From Chryseobacterium gambrini (GTDB lineage: Bacteria > Bacteroidota > Bacteroidia > Flavobacteriales > Weeksellaceae), in contig NZ_FTOV01000002.1 of assembly GCF_900156825.1 (NCBI RefSeq), forward strand, positions 310,001 through 374,000: a DNA stretch of 64,000 nt, read 5' to 3'. Below the pieces are notes generated by a model. It was not told the origin of the DNA. It did not search any database and saw only the letters and a list, made by a program, of their open reading frames with translations. Position numbers and translations under genes: made by a program. Below are positions 43,831 through 52,160 of the stretch, piece by piece (position 1 is the first letter of the stretch; each line of letters begins with the position of its first letter).

Positions 43831-46110
43831 TTATTCTGCACTTGCAGTTTGAATCTGAGTGGTTTTGATGTCTGTTCCTAATCTTTGCAGATAAGCAATC
43901 ATGGCTACGATTTCTCTTTTTTCCAGCGGAACGAATGAAGCTCCTTTTGCAGCACGGTCTTTTTCCACCTGATCTTTCACGTCTTTCGCTTCAGAATAAA
44001 TTCTTTTCACAATACCATTTGCCTGATTGTCTGCCCATTGGTTTGCGGAATCTATTTCTGCTTTTGAATAAGGAACGTCAAAGTAATTTTTCATTAATTT
44101 CATCTTGTCTACCGTCTTTGTTCTGTCCAGTGTATTGCTAATCAGCCAAGGGAAACGCGGCATTATAGAACCCGCTGAGGTAATTCTTGGATTATACATA
44201 TGTTTGAAATGCCATGAATCCGGGTTTCTTCCACCTTCTCTCTGCAGATCCGGTCCTGTTCTTTTAGATCCCCAAAGGAATGGTCTGTCGTAAACAAATT
44301 CTCCTGCTTTGGAATACTGTCCGTTTTTGCCTTCAAATCTTACAATTTCATCACGGAAAGGGCGGATCATCTGTGAGTGACAGGCGTTACAGCCTTCGCG
44401 GATGTATAAATCTCTTCCTTCCAGTTCCAATGGTGAGTAAGGTTTTACTGCGGTAATGGTAGGAACACTCTGTTTTAAGGTTAATGTCGGAATAATTTCT
44501 ACCAAACCTCCTATGGCTACGGTAATGAAAGCCAATATTGCCATAACTCTCGGGGTTCTTTCGATCCATAAGTGGATTCCTTCGCCTTCTTTTCTTGCAG
44601 ATCCGATATTTGCCAGTGCCGGAGCTTCTGCCGGAACGTTTTTCTGGAAAGATCCTGCTCTGACGGTTTTAATAACATTCACCACCATTAAAACAGCTCC
44701 TGAAATATAGAACAGACCTCCTAAGAATCTCATTTTATAGTAAGGAATAATTGCAGTTACGGTATCCAGCCAGTTTTTCCAAACTAAAGTTCCGTCCGGA
44801 TTGAACTGTTTCCACATTAATCCCTGTGTAAATCCTGAAATATACATCGGAACGGCGTAGAAAATAATTCCTAAAGTTCCCAGCCAGAAATGCCAGTTGG
44901 CTAGTTTTCTGGACCAAAGCTGTGTTCTCCACATCACCGGAATCAGATAATAAACGATACCGAAAGCCATGAAACCATTCCATCCTAATGCTCCGATGTG
45001 TACGTGACCGATTACCCAGTCTGTATAGTGACCAATTTTATTTAAAGATTTTGTTGCTAAAAGCGGACCTTCAAAGGTTGCCATACCGTAGCATGTTACC
45101 GCAACAACGAAGAATTTTAAGATAGGATTTTCTCTTACTTTGTCCCAAGCTCCTCTCAAAGTCAGCAATCCGTTCAGCATTCCTCCCCAAGACGGAGCGA
45201 TCAGCATGATGGAGAAACCTGTTCCCACCGCCTGTGCCCAAGCCGGAAGCGCAGTATATTGTAAATGGTGTGGTCCTGCCCAAAGGTAAACGAAGATCAG
45301 AGACCAGAAGTGAATAATGGATAATTTGTATGAAAATACAGGTCGGTCTGCCGCTTTCGGTAAGAAATAATACATTAAACCAAGAACCGGAGTTGTGAGT
45401 ACGAACGCTACCGCATTATGACCGTACCACCACTGAACCAAAGCATCTTTAGCTCCTGCGTAGATGGAATAAGATTTCCATGTAGTGAAAGACAACGGAA
45501 CTTCAAGATTATTGAAGATATGAAGCATTGCTACGGCAAGCCAAGTTCCCATGTAAAACCAGATGGCTACATAAAGGTGTCGCACCCTTCTTTTGGCAAT
45601 GGTTCCGAACATATTGATCCCGAAAATAACCCATGAAATGGTAATTAAAATATCAATCGGCCATTCGTGTTCTGCATATTCTTTTGAGGTATTGATTCCC
45701 ATAAGGAAAGTAATAACCACAGAAACAATCATGATCTGCCATGTCCAGAAATGAATCCATGATAAAGTGTCGCTGTACATTCTTGTTTTAAGAAGTCTCT
45801 GCATACTGTAATATGCACCGCAGAAAAAGGAATTACAGACGAAAGCGAAAATTACAGCACTCGTATGCAGCATTCTGATTCTCCCGAAACCTAAAGCTCC
45901 CTGAGTATTAATAAGTCCCTGAATATTTCCAGATACTAAACTTTTAATCGTTGTATCATCGGTTCCGAATAAAAATTCCGGAAGCTCAGGATAAAAAAGC
46001 ATCAGCGCAGCAGTAAGCCCGAGTAAAAAACCCACCAAACCGAATGCGATTGTAGCATAGAGGAATGCTCTGACAATATTATTGTCATAATTAAATTTTT
46101 GCGTCTCCAT
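43831..46110 (-). CDS. ccoN: Fused CcoN-CcoO subunit of cbb3-type cytochrome c oxidase
   Basis: This 759-residue protein joins the catalytic heme-copper subunit CcoN (about residues 1-480, twelve or so membrane helices with conserved histidine motifs such as IHFWTWQ, WYGHNAVAF, WAGPHHLQY and GHVHIGALGWNG) to CcoO (about 510-759) with the heme c site CNACH at Cys574, Cys577, His578. CcoN-CcoO fusion is a Bacteroidota trait. The complex reduces oxygen at low concentration and pumps protons. It is followed by ccoP; the usual ccoS, ccoG or ccoQ genes are not visible in the window. An XRE gene is divergent at 46296. Confidence 0.95.
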   Translation of the reverse strand: METQKFNYDNNIVRAFLYATIAFGLVGFLLGLTAALMLFYPELPEFLFGTDDTTIKSLVSGNIQGLINTQGALGFGRIRMLHTSAVIFAFVCNSFFCGAYYSMQRLLKTRMYSDTLSWIHFWTWQIMIVSVVITFLMGINTSKEYAEHEWPIDILITISWVIFGINMFGTIAKRRVRHLYVAIWFYMGTWLAVAMLHIFNNLEVPLSFTTWKSYSIYAGAKDALVQWWYGHNAVAFVLTTPVLGLMYYFLPKAADRPVFSYKLSIIHFWSLIFVYLWAGPHHLQYTALPAWAQAVGTGFSIMLIAPSWGGMLNGLLTLRGAWDKVRENPILKFFVVAVTCYGMATFEGPLLATKSLNKIGHYTDWVIGHVHIGALGWNGFMAFGIVYYLIPVMWRTQLWSRKLANWHFWLGTLGIIFYAVPMYISGFTQGLMWKQFNPDGTLVWKNWLDTVTAIIPYYKMRFLGGLFYISGAVLMVVNVIKTVRAGSFQKNVPAEAPALANIGSARKEGEGIHLWIERTPRVMAILAFITVAIGGLVEIIPTLTLKQSVPTITAVKPYSPLELEGRDLYIREGCNACHSQMIRPFRDEIVRFEGKNGQYSKAGEFVYDRPFLWGSKRTGPDLQREGGRNPDSWHFKHMYNPRITSAGSIMPRFPWLISNTLDRTKTVDKMKLMKNYFDVPYSKAEIDSANQWADNQANGIVKRIYSEAKDVKDQVEKDRAAKGASFVPLEKREIVAMIAYLQRLGTDIKTTQIQTASAE

Positions 46111-46295
46111 AATTCCTATTGTGTTGTACTGAAGTTGATATTTTTCTATTAAAGCCTAATTCTACAAACAAATTTTAAGGTAATATTTAAATATCATGTA
46201 GTGTAATAATGTTTTGACAAAGGTATTTACTAACTTTGTGTAAGTCTAATAGATATACTTCTAAAATATACCGAAAACTACTAAAACCAAGAGAG

Positions 46296-46586
46296 ATGAA
46301 AATATGCGGACAAAATATCAGGAAAATAAGACGAAGTAAAGATTTTACTCAGGAATATATGGCTTTTGAGATGGGAATTTCTCAAAAAGCCTATTCTGAT
46401 ATCGAAAATTCCAAAGTGAAGATTAATCTGGAAATCCTTACCAAAATTTCTGATATTTTAGAAATTAAACCTTCTGATATTTGCAGTATTTCAGATAAAT
46501 GCGGTAATGGTTTTGAGGATAAGTATAATGATCTGGTAGAATATATGAAAAAGAACGGAATTGAAGTTCCTAAAGAATATTTATAA
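46296..46586 (+). CDS. XRE-type HTH transcriptional regulator
   Basis: From the ATG at 46296 the protein is 96 residues; the frame is open to 46236, but that part overlaps a promoter-like TAACTTTG at 46231-46238. The HTH is CGQNIRKIRRSKDFTQEYMAFEMGISQKAYSDIENSKVKINLEILTKISDIL at about residues 4-55, then a short helix ending VEYMKKNGIEVPKEYL. It is divergent from ccoNO, and the 185-bp gap could hold operators for both. Whether it regulates the oxidase is not known. It is followed by a terminator at 46609. Confidence 0.85.
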   Translation: MKICGQNIRKIRRSKDFTQEYMAFEMGISQKAYSDIENSKVKINLEILTKISDILEIKPSDICSISDKCGNGFEDKYNDLVEYMKKNGIEVPKEYL

Positions 46587-46608
46587 ATATTGTTAGATAT
46601 AAAATCGG

Positions 46609-46637
46609 AAAGGCTGCTTTTTTTGAGGCAGTCTTTT
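46609..46637 (+). terminator. Terminator after the XRE gene
   Basis: AAAGGCTGC pairs with GCAGTCTTT (one G-U) around a T-rich loop and is followed by TTATTTTT. Confidence 0.7.
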
Positions 46638-46716
46638 ATTTTTAAATAAATTAAAAACGGAGAAAATAAAAATTTATTAAAAATAACGAAGCTGAAATTC
46701 TGAAAAAAAGAAACAA

Positions 46717-46744
46717 AAAACCACCCTTAAAAAGGATGGTTTTT
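46717..46744 (-). terminator. Terminator after tRNA-Gln
   Basis: On the minus strand AACCATCCTT and AAGGGTGGTT form a 10-bp stem (one G-U) followed by six T. It begins directly after the tRNA 3' end. Confidence 0.85.
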
Positions 46745-46745
46745 G

Positions 46746-46816
46746 TAGACTCACAGGGATTCGAACCCCAGATGACTGAACCAAAATCAGTAGTGTTACC
46801 GCTACACCATGAGTCT
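46746..46816 (-). tRNA. tRNA-Gln (anticodon TTG)
   Basis: The minus strand reads AGACTCATGGTGTAGCGG at the 5' end and TGAGTCT plus discriminator A at the 3' end, so the seven-base acceptor stem pairs exactly. The anticodon loop TTTTGGT is closed by CTGA/TCAG, giving anticodon TTG. The T-arm contains GGTTCGAATCC. The CCA end is not encoded. A promoter lies at 46835-46864 and a terminator follows at 46717. Confidence 0.95.
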
Positions 46817-46834
46817 CTGTTTGTTTTAGTGGTG

Positions 46835-46864
46835 CAAATTTACAGCTTTTTTTATTACATACAA
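46835..46864 (-). promoter_or_regulatory. Promoter of tRNA-Gln
   Basis: On the minus strand TTG (46864-46862) and TAAATTTG (46842-46835) are separated by 19 bases, a textbook Bacteroidota -33/-7 pair. The tRNA starts 18 bases further on. Confidence 0.8.
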
Positions 46865-46916
46865 GAAAATTTTAAACTTTTTTTTAAATTTACTGTATAT
46901 TTTATTCACGGAAATT

Positions 46917-47942
46917 ATGCTGATAGACTTCAAGAATCTCAATATTAATCAATTATCCTTTGAAACGGAATTCGAAATCAGGGTGAAGAATTTTCTGAAC
47001 GAATGGTTTTCAGATTCTGATACGGTAAAAGTACAGACTTCCGGTTCTACAGGAACTCCCAAAGTTTTTGATATTGAAAAAAGCAGAATGATGAATTCCG
47101 CAGAGATGACCTGCGATTTTTTGGGATTGAAAGAAGGAGATACGGCGTTAATCTGTCTTCCGGTCGAATATATTTCAGGGAAAATGATGGTCGTTCGTTC
47201 GATGATGAGGAAATTAAAATTAATTGTTGCTGATCCTTCTGTAAAACCTGTAGAAACGTTAGACCGGAAAATCGATTTCTGTGCGATGACTCCGCTTCAG
47301 GTGGAAAATTCTTTAGATAAACTGTACCTGATTAAAAATCTCATCATTGGCGGAGCTGCCGTTTCTGAAGATCTGAAAAAGAAAATGCAGGAAGCTCTGA
47401 AAACTTCAGACTCTGAAACCTATATTTTCGAAACCTACGGAATGTCTGAGACCCTTTCTCACATTGGATTAAAACAGATTTTACCTGAATCTGAAGAGTA
47501 TTTTATGGTTTTTGAAAATGTAGAAATATCTTTGGACGAAAGAAACTGCCTGACAATTTATGCTCCAAAATTAAATCCCGACATCCTTCAAACGAATGAT
47601 TTAGTTGAAATTAAAAATGGAAAACAGTTTAAATTTCTCGGGAGAATTGACAATGTGATAAATTCAGGAGGTGCAAAAATTTTCCCTGAACAACTGGAAG
47701 CTCTGGTAAAAAAAGAAATTCCGAATGAAGTGGTTTTCTTAGGAATTGATGATGTAAGTCTGGGACAGAAATTAATTGCAGTACTTGAAGGCGAAAAATC
47801 GGACGATTTAATTAAAAAAGTAAGAGAAATTCAGTTTGAAAAAAGTTTTCACAAACCGAAAGAAATTATTTTTGTTGAAAAAATTCCGAGAACGCCCAAT
47901 GGAAAAATATCGAGAAAAGAACTTTTAAAATTGATTTTATGA
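46917..47942 (+). CDS. menE: AMP-forming acyl-CoA ligase, probable o-succinylbenzoate-CoA ligase MenE
   Basis: This 341-residue enzyme is a compact ANL-superfamily ligase. It has the phosphate loop VQTSGSTGTPKV at about residues 41-52, the core motif YGMSETLSH, the hinge GRIDNVINSGGAKIFPEQLE and the C-terminal catalytic lysine motif RTPNGKISRKELL. The short length and overall pattern match flavobacterial MenE, which activates o-succinylbenzoate in menaquinone synthesis, the quinone that feeds this organism's respiratory chain. No other men genes are adjacent. The downstream ORF overlaps its stop by four bases (ATGA). Confidence 0.8.
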   Translation: MLIDFKNLNINQLSFETEFEIRVKNFLNEWFSDSDTVKVQTSGSTGTPKVFDIEKSRMMNSAEMTCDFLGLKEGDTALICLPVEYISGKMMVVRSMMRKLKLIVADPSVKPVETLDRKIDFCAMTPLQVENSLDKLYLIKNLIIGGAAVSEDLKKKMQEALKTSDSETYIFETYGMSETLSHIGLKQILPESEEYFMVFENVEISLDERNCLTIYAPKLNPDILQTNDLVEIKNGKQFKFLGRIDNVINSGGAKIFPEQLEALVKKEIPNEVVFLGIDDVSLGQKLIAVLEGEKSDDLIKKVREIQFEKSFHKPKEIIFVEKIPRTPNGKISRKELLKLIL

Positions 47943-48400
47943 AGAGACAATTGATAAAAATTGCTGTTATTTTTGTCATTTTTCTTACCGGTTCGATGTT
48001 TTATTTTCAATGGAGTGTGAGAGAAGCTGAAAAACAGGATCAGTATGAAGAGCCTTTATTCCAAAATAATATTGTTATAAAAGGAATAATTGATGATATA
48101 AGCGATTCTGGTAATCATTGTTTTAATATCATTTATCTGAAAAGTTTTAAAAGTACAGCACATTATTTTAATCCTTTCAGGAAAAATACTTATCCCTATG
48201 CAATTAATGGCAGGAATTGTGAAATATATTCTTGGGCTTGTGTGCATGATGTGGAACGTGGAGATTCAATAATTATAGACTCCAATAAAAGAAGTTTTTT
48301 GATTATTAAAAAAGATACGGTGAATAATTTAAGAAGCGATTTGTCTTTTGTGGACAGAGAGCTCAATTATATAAAAGAACATTCAAAATTAAAATTTTAA
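47939..48400 (+). CDS. Membrane-anchored protein of unknown function
   Basis: This 153-residue protein begins with a single membrane anchor, LIKIAVIFVIFLTGSMFYFQW at about residues 4-24, followed by a hydrophilic domain with ISDSGNHCFNIIYLKSF and VERGDSIIIDSNKRSFLII, which has the look of a small beta-barrel/OB-like fold. I recognise no family. Start and stop overlap the menE-like gene and abut arfB, so translation is coupled in the rightward operon menE-this gene-arfB. Confidence 0.65.
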   Translation: MKRQLIKIAVIFVIFLTGSMFYFQWSVREAEKQDQYEEPLFQNNIVIKGIIDDISDSGNHCFNIIYLKSFKSTAHYFNPFRKNTYPYAINGRNCEIYSWACVHDVERGDSIIIDSNKRSFLIIKKDTVNNLRSDLSFVDRELNYIKEHSKLKF

Positions 48401-48793
48401 ATGAAAGATTTTAACAAAGAATTAAGCTATAAGACTTCCCGCAGCAGCGGCGCAGGAGGACAGAATGTGAATAAGGTGGAAACTTCCGTAACGGTTCTTT
48501 GGAATGTTCAGGAATCAGGATTTTTCAATGAATTTCAGAAAAATCTTATTCAGGAAAAACTGAAGAACAGAATTAACGCAGAAGGATTTTTATTTTTAAC
48601 TGTTTCAGAAAGCAGAACGCAGCTTGCCAATAAAAATAAAGCGATGGATAAGATCCTTGAAATCGTGAATAAAGCTTTGGTTGTACCCAAAAAACGTCTT
48701 GCTACAAAACCTTCAAAAGCACAGAAGCAAAAAAGATTAGACACAAAAAAGAAATTATCAGATAAAAAAGAGAATCGGAAGTTTAAATATTAA
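48401..48793 (+). CDS. arfB: Alternative ribosome-rescue factor ArfB (YaeJ)
   Basis: This 130-residue protein has the peptidyl-tRNA hydrolysis motif GGQ at residues 19-21 in RSSGAGGQNVNKVETSVTV, followed by the release-factor-like domain and a basic, lysine-rich C-terminal tail (PSKAQKQKRLDTKKKLSDKK) that enters the empty mRNA channel of a stalled ribosome. It releases nascent peptides from non-stop ribosomes. It is the last gene of the rightward operon with menE. The converging surface-protein genes begin eight bases later. Confidence 0.93.
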   Translation: MKDFNKELSYKTSRSSGAGGQNVNKVETSVTVLWNVQESGFFNEFQKNLIQEKLKNRINAEGFLFLTVSESRTQLANKNKAMDKILEIVNKALVVPKKRLATKPSKAQKQKRLDTKKKLSDKKENRKFKY

Positions 48794-48800
48794 TTCAGTT

Positions 48801-49604
48801 CTAAAAATTTCCCATATATCGTAAAGTAACATTGGATTTCGTATTCTGATCCGGGATGATCACCAGATTCCCTGTCTGATCGGTGTCTCTGTACGTTCTG
48901 ATGATTTTCATTGATAAACGGTCGTTCGCATTCAGTTTCAAAACACCGGTAGCATTTATCGCAATGGAATATAAGCCAATCGGAAAACTTTTTGTTCCTT
49001 CAAGATCAAAATTTACGGGATTATTGGCGGATGCAGTTACTCCGTTTACATAGATTTTCATATCAAGCTGTTCTCTTTTAAGATCGTTTCCATTGTTTTT
49101 TTTGATGAACGAAGCTGCCTGTATATGATAATATCCTGCTTTTTTTACCACAAGTTCTCCGGAAGTGTTAATCTCAAAATTAGAAGCATCATTGGTGGTG
49201 AAATCTTCAAAATCTAAAGTTCTGTCGTTGGAAGAACCCAACTCGTTCATATTTCCTTCTTTGAAGGTATTTTTTGTTGTGGCATACAAAATAGATTTGT
49301 TGCTGGAAACCCTGCTTAAAGACAAAAATCGTTTCCATTCTGTTCCGTTCCACCAGTAAAATCCTTTTTGGGCAGTGTCGGCAGAATTCAGAAAAACCAT
49401 AAGACCTTTTTCTTTAACATCCGTTGTATTTAAGGCATTTACTCTCGGGATAATAACACCGGAAATACCCGAAGGATTTGCCTGATTGTCGGGCTTAACA
49501 TCCAGTGTGGATTTGGGAGCCAGATTATTGATTCCTATCTGAGCCGTTACTTTACCTGTACATAAAAATGCAAGGGCGAAAAAAAATATGGAGAGCTTAT
49601 TCAT
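48801..49604 (-). CDS. Paralogous surface protein 3 of 3 (QIGIN type)
   Basis: This 267-residue secreted protein has a signal peptide ending VTAQ and the motif QIGINNLAPKSTLDV right after cleavage, typical of Bacteroidota surface proteins that carry a trimeric or C1q-like C-terminal domain. Other landmarks are GFYWWNGTEWKRF at about residues 81-93 and a beta-sandwich region AGYYHIQAASFI..QLDMKIYVNGV. It is the last of three tandem leftward paralogues separated by 5-8 bp, so they form one operon. Function is unknown; adhesion or matrix structure is a guess. Confidence 0.75.
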   Translation of the reverse strand: MNKLSIFFFALAFLCTGKVTAQIGINNLAPKSTLDVKPDNQANPSGISGVIIPRVNALNTTDVKEKGLMVFLNSADTAQKGFYWWNGTEWKRFLSLSRVSSNKSILYATTKNTFKEGNMNELGSSNDRTLDFEDFTTNDASNFEINTSGELVVKKAGYYHIQAASFIKKNNGNDLKREQLDMKIYVNGVTASANNPVNFDLEGTKSFPIGLYSIAINATGVLKLNANDRLSMKIIRTYRDTDQTGNLVIIPDQNTKSNVTLRYMGNF

Positions 49605-49612
49605 GGTGTTGC

Positions 49613-50368
49613 TTAGTTTAAATTAATGATGGTTAAAGTATATGGAGTATCAACACTTACAGTATTGGCGGCAGTTGTAGTTCTTGTTGTTTTTACAGTT
49701 AAAACATCATCCTTATTTAAAGGAAAAATGGTTGCAATATAAAAAGTAGAAGATCTTCCAACGGTATCTCCTCCCGGAGCTGTATTGGTTGAGGTAAGCT
49801 GCGTATTGGAAACTCCGTTAATTAAAATCTCTGTGATGTATTCATTCACATTATTTACAGCATCTTTATAAACGCCTCCTGTAAGAAAAATATAATAACT
49901 TGCTGTTTTCCCGATTTTCAGACCTCCGTTGCTAAGACTGAAACTGGGATCCAGACTGTTGATTGTGGTCAGAGGAATTGTTCTGGACTGCACACCGTTT
50001 CCGCTCATATTATTCGGAGAAAAAGAACTTCCGGAAGCAATAGTTTTGGAAACATCCAGTCCGGCAGCTTTAAGATCCATGATATATTCCCAATTGCTTT
50101 TCGCATGATCCCAATAATAAAATCCCTCCAAATTAGAATCTGTTGTATTTCGAAGATAGATTAACATTCCGTCCTGGTTGGAGGAAGGCGATGCCGTGGG
50201 AAACTTATCTACTACCGGAACTCCCAAACCAACTGTAGACTCAGGTAGTATTTTATTTTTAGCATCAAGATGTAAACTAGCTTTAGGATTGGTGTTATTG
50301 ATTCCTATCTGCGATTTTATAAATATTCCGGCAAAAAGAAAAAGAGATTGAAGCAGTGTTTTTTTCAT
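49613..50368 (-). CDS. Paralogous surface protein 2 of 3 (QIGIN type)
   Basis: This 251-residue protein has a signal peptide ending KS, then QIGINNTNPKASLHLD. It shares GFYYWDHAKSNWEYI with its neighbours and the terminal beta domain containing YYIFLTGGVYKD and ITEILINGVSNTQL, with a threonine-rich end LTVKTTRTTTAANT. It sits between two paralogues in the same operon. The conserved N-terminal motif and tryptophan segment with divergent C-termini suggest duplication followed by diversification. It is not assigned to a named family. Confidence 0.75.
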   Translation of the reverse strand: MKKTLLQSLFLFAGIFIKSQIGINNTNPKASLHLDAKNKILPESTVGLGVPVVDKFPTASPSSNQDGMLIYLRNTTDSNLEGFYYWDHAKSNWEYIMDLKAAGLDVSKTIASGSSFSPNNMSGNGVQSRTIPLTTINSLDPSFSLSNGGLKIGKTASYYIFLTGGVYKDAVNNVNEYITEILINGVSNTQLTSTNTAPGGDTVGRSSTFYIATIFPLNKDDVLTVKTTRTTTAANTVSVDTPYTLTIINLN

Positions 50369-50373
50369 GATTC

Positions 50374-51096
50374 TTAGTTTTGTATAAAAAATAAAGTCAG
50401 ATTATTAATTCCGAATGCCTGATAATTATTGGGGCCTTCGTTCGACTTTGTTACGGTGGCTGTTAAATTATCCCCCACATTTAATCTTCTTAAAAATGAA
50501 AAAGCAGTACTTACGGAAGCTGTGGATTCTGCAGCCATCGAAGTCTGAACAGAAGACGCCTGAACTCCGTTTACCAGAACTGAAAAAGTAAAATTGGCAT
50601 GCTCTTCCGCTCCGGAAGGTTTCTTACTGTTTCCTGTAAAAGAAATAAGATACAATCCCGCTTTTCCCACTGTAATCGTATTGTTGTTTAATGTAAACCC
50701 GTCTGTAGTGGCTTTTATATACCTCGAAAAATTAATATTTCTTGATAATGCCGTTCCTGTATAGCCTTGTCCGTCAAAAGAATATATGGTATTGTCTGCG
50801 TTTCTGTCGATGGATTCGGGAAATGAAACCCAACTGGAGCCATCCCAGTAATAAAATCCGTCGGCAAGTGTAGCATTGTTTTCTAAAAAAATAAATTGTC
50901 CCAGTCTTGAAGGATTTACGGAAGGAAGATTTTGTACTTTGGGTACTATAATTCCGTCTTTGCCTGTAGGACTTGCTGAAGAAGAAGCTTCTATATGCAG
51001 TGTGGCTGCAGGGTTTTTTGTATTGATGCCTACTTGCGCATAGAACGGCAAAGAAAAAAACAAGGCAACACATCCTGAAAGTATGTTTTTTTTCAT
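50374..51096 (-). CDS. Paralogous surface protein 1 of 3 (QVGIN type)
   Basis: This 240-residue protein has a signal peptide (MKKNILSGCVALFFSLPFYA) followed by QVGINTKNPAATLHIE, then FIFLENNATLADGFYYWDGSSWVSF and a C-terminal beta domain with GLYLISFTGNSKKPSG and FTFSVLVNGVQASSV. It is the promoter-proximal gene of the triplet. The strand-loop LVNGV/INGV/VNGV occurs in all three, supporting common origin. It is divergent from the barrel protein at 51489 with about 390 bp of A/T-rich DNA between. Confidence 0.75.
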   Translation of the reverse strand: MKKNILSGCVALFFSLPFYAQVGINTKNPAATLHIEASSSASPTGKDGIIVPKVQNLPSVNPSRLGQFIFLENNATLADGFYYWDGSSWVSFPESIDRNADNTIYSFDGQGYTGTALSRNINFSRYIKATTDGFTLNNNTITVGKAGLYLISFTGNSKKPSGAEEHANFTFSVLVNGVQASSVQTSMAAESTASVSTAFSFLRRLNVGDNLTATVTKSNEGPNNYQAFGINNLTLFFIQN

Positions 51097-51488
51097 TCTT
51101 ATTAGTTTTTAAAATTTTATACAAAATTTCAAATGGTAACGGATAACGGTATTAAATTATTTTAGTTCGTTGTTAATTGAACCGTTCAAAATTAAGTTAA
51201 AAAATTGATAATAATGATTATTTTATTGAAAAATTGTTAAATAAATTTTTATGATAGATGATTTATTTTGTTTTTTCAATTATTGTAGAAATATTCATAA
51301 TTCTTGTAATAGTACAGTGGCATTGGTTTTTTTTGCAAATTTTTAATATTCAATGCATAGAATTAAAAAGAAAGATATTTCATTTTATAACCTTTTAGGT
51401 TTGTGGTTTTCTTTATATATTGCGGCAAATTTTCAGAAAGTAATTTAGAGATCTCCAATTTTTAAATATTAAATAATTTTTTAAACTA
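51097..51488. other. AT-rich divergent promoter region
   Basis: No gene is visible in these 392 bp. The sequence is very A/T-rich, lies between divergently transcribed envelope genes and should hold both promoters. A small AACCT-TTT-AGGTT hairpin occurs at about 51390-51402. Confidence 0.55.
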
Positions 51489-52133
51489 ATGATCAAAAAA
51501 CTATTCGCATTGGGATTATTCTCAATATCAGTATTCTCTTTTGCACAAAAAGTTTCTATTTCTCCATCGGTAGGTTATGCGTGGCGACTGGCAAAAACTC
51601 CGGACAACATTCCAAGAGATCAGAAAGAATACATTAAAGGAATTAAAAGCGGTCTTAATTTCGACGTTGCATTGCGCTACGAAGTGAAAAGAGGACTTCT
51701 TATCGGTTTTAAATATTCCAACTACAGTGCTTCTACAAGCGGAAGATTAAGTGTGGCAGACAATACGGGAAATATTGTTTCGGCAAATGTAAGTACAAAA
51801 GACCAGATTAATTTTTATGGTCCTGAACTTACCCTAACCAATGATGCTCACGAAACAAAGCACAAACTGTTTATGGATGTCGCTTTAGGAGCAATGACTT
51901 ATACGACAAAAACAGGAACGGTAAAAGGAAAAGGAACAACATTCGGGGCGGAACTGGATCTTGCCTATCAGTATGAAGTAAGCAAGAACTTTTTAATCGG
52001 TCCGAAAATCGGACTTTCCGGAGGAACCCTTAGCAAAATGAGCTTTAACGGACAGTCGGTAGAATTCGGAGAAGACCAAAAAGAAGGTTTAACGAGACTT
52101 TCTTTAAGTGCAGCCGCTACATTCCGTTTTTAA
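51489..52133 (+). CDS. Outer-membrane beta-barrel protein
   Basis: This 214-residue protein has a signal peptide (MIKKLFALGLFSISVFSFAQ), then alternating amphipathic strands of a small barrel (KVSISPSVGYAWRL, LLIGFKYSNYSAS, HKLFMDVALGAMTYTT, FLIGPKIGLSGGTLSKM) and a final strand RLSLSAAATFRF ending in phenylalanine, the usual outer-membrane signature. It likely forms an eight-strand porin-like or OmpW-type barrel. Function is unknown. It is a single gene; the DHS-like gene follows after 27 bp and has a TATCTTTG box inside the gap. Confidence 0.75.
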   Translation: MIKKLFALGLFSISVFSFAQKVSISPSVGYAWRLAKTPDNIPRDQKEYIKGIKSGLNFDVALRYEVKRGLLIGFKYSNYSASTSGRLSVADNTGNIVSANVSTKDQINFYGPELTLTNDAHETKHKLFMDVALGAMTYTTKTGTVKGKGTTFGAELDLAYQYEVSKNFLIGPKIGLSGGTLSKMSFNGQSVEFGEDQKEGLTRLSLSAAATFRF

Positions 52134-52160
52134 GTTTTATCTTTGCAAAAATTATAAAAA

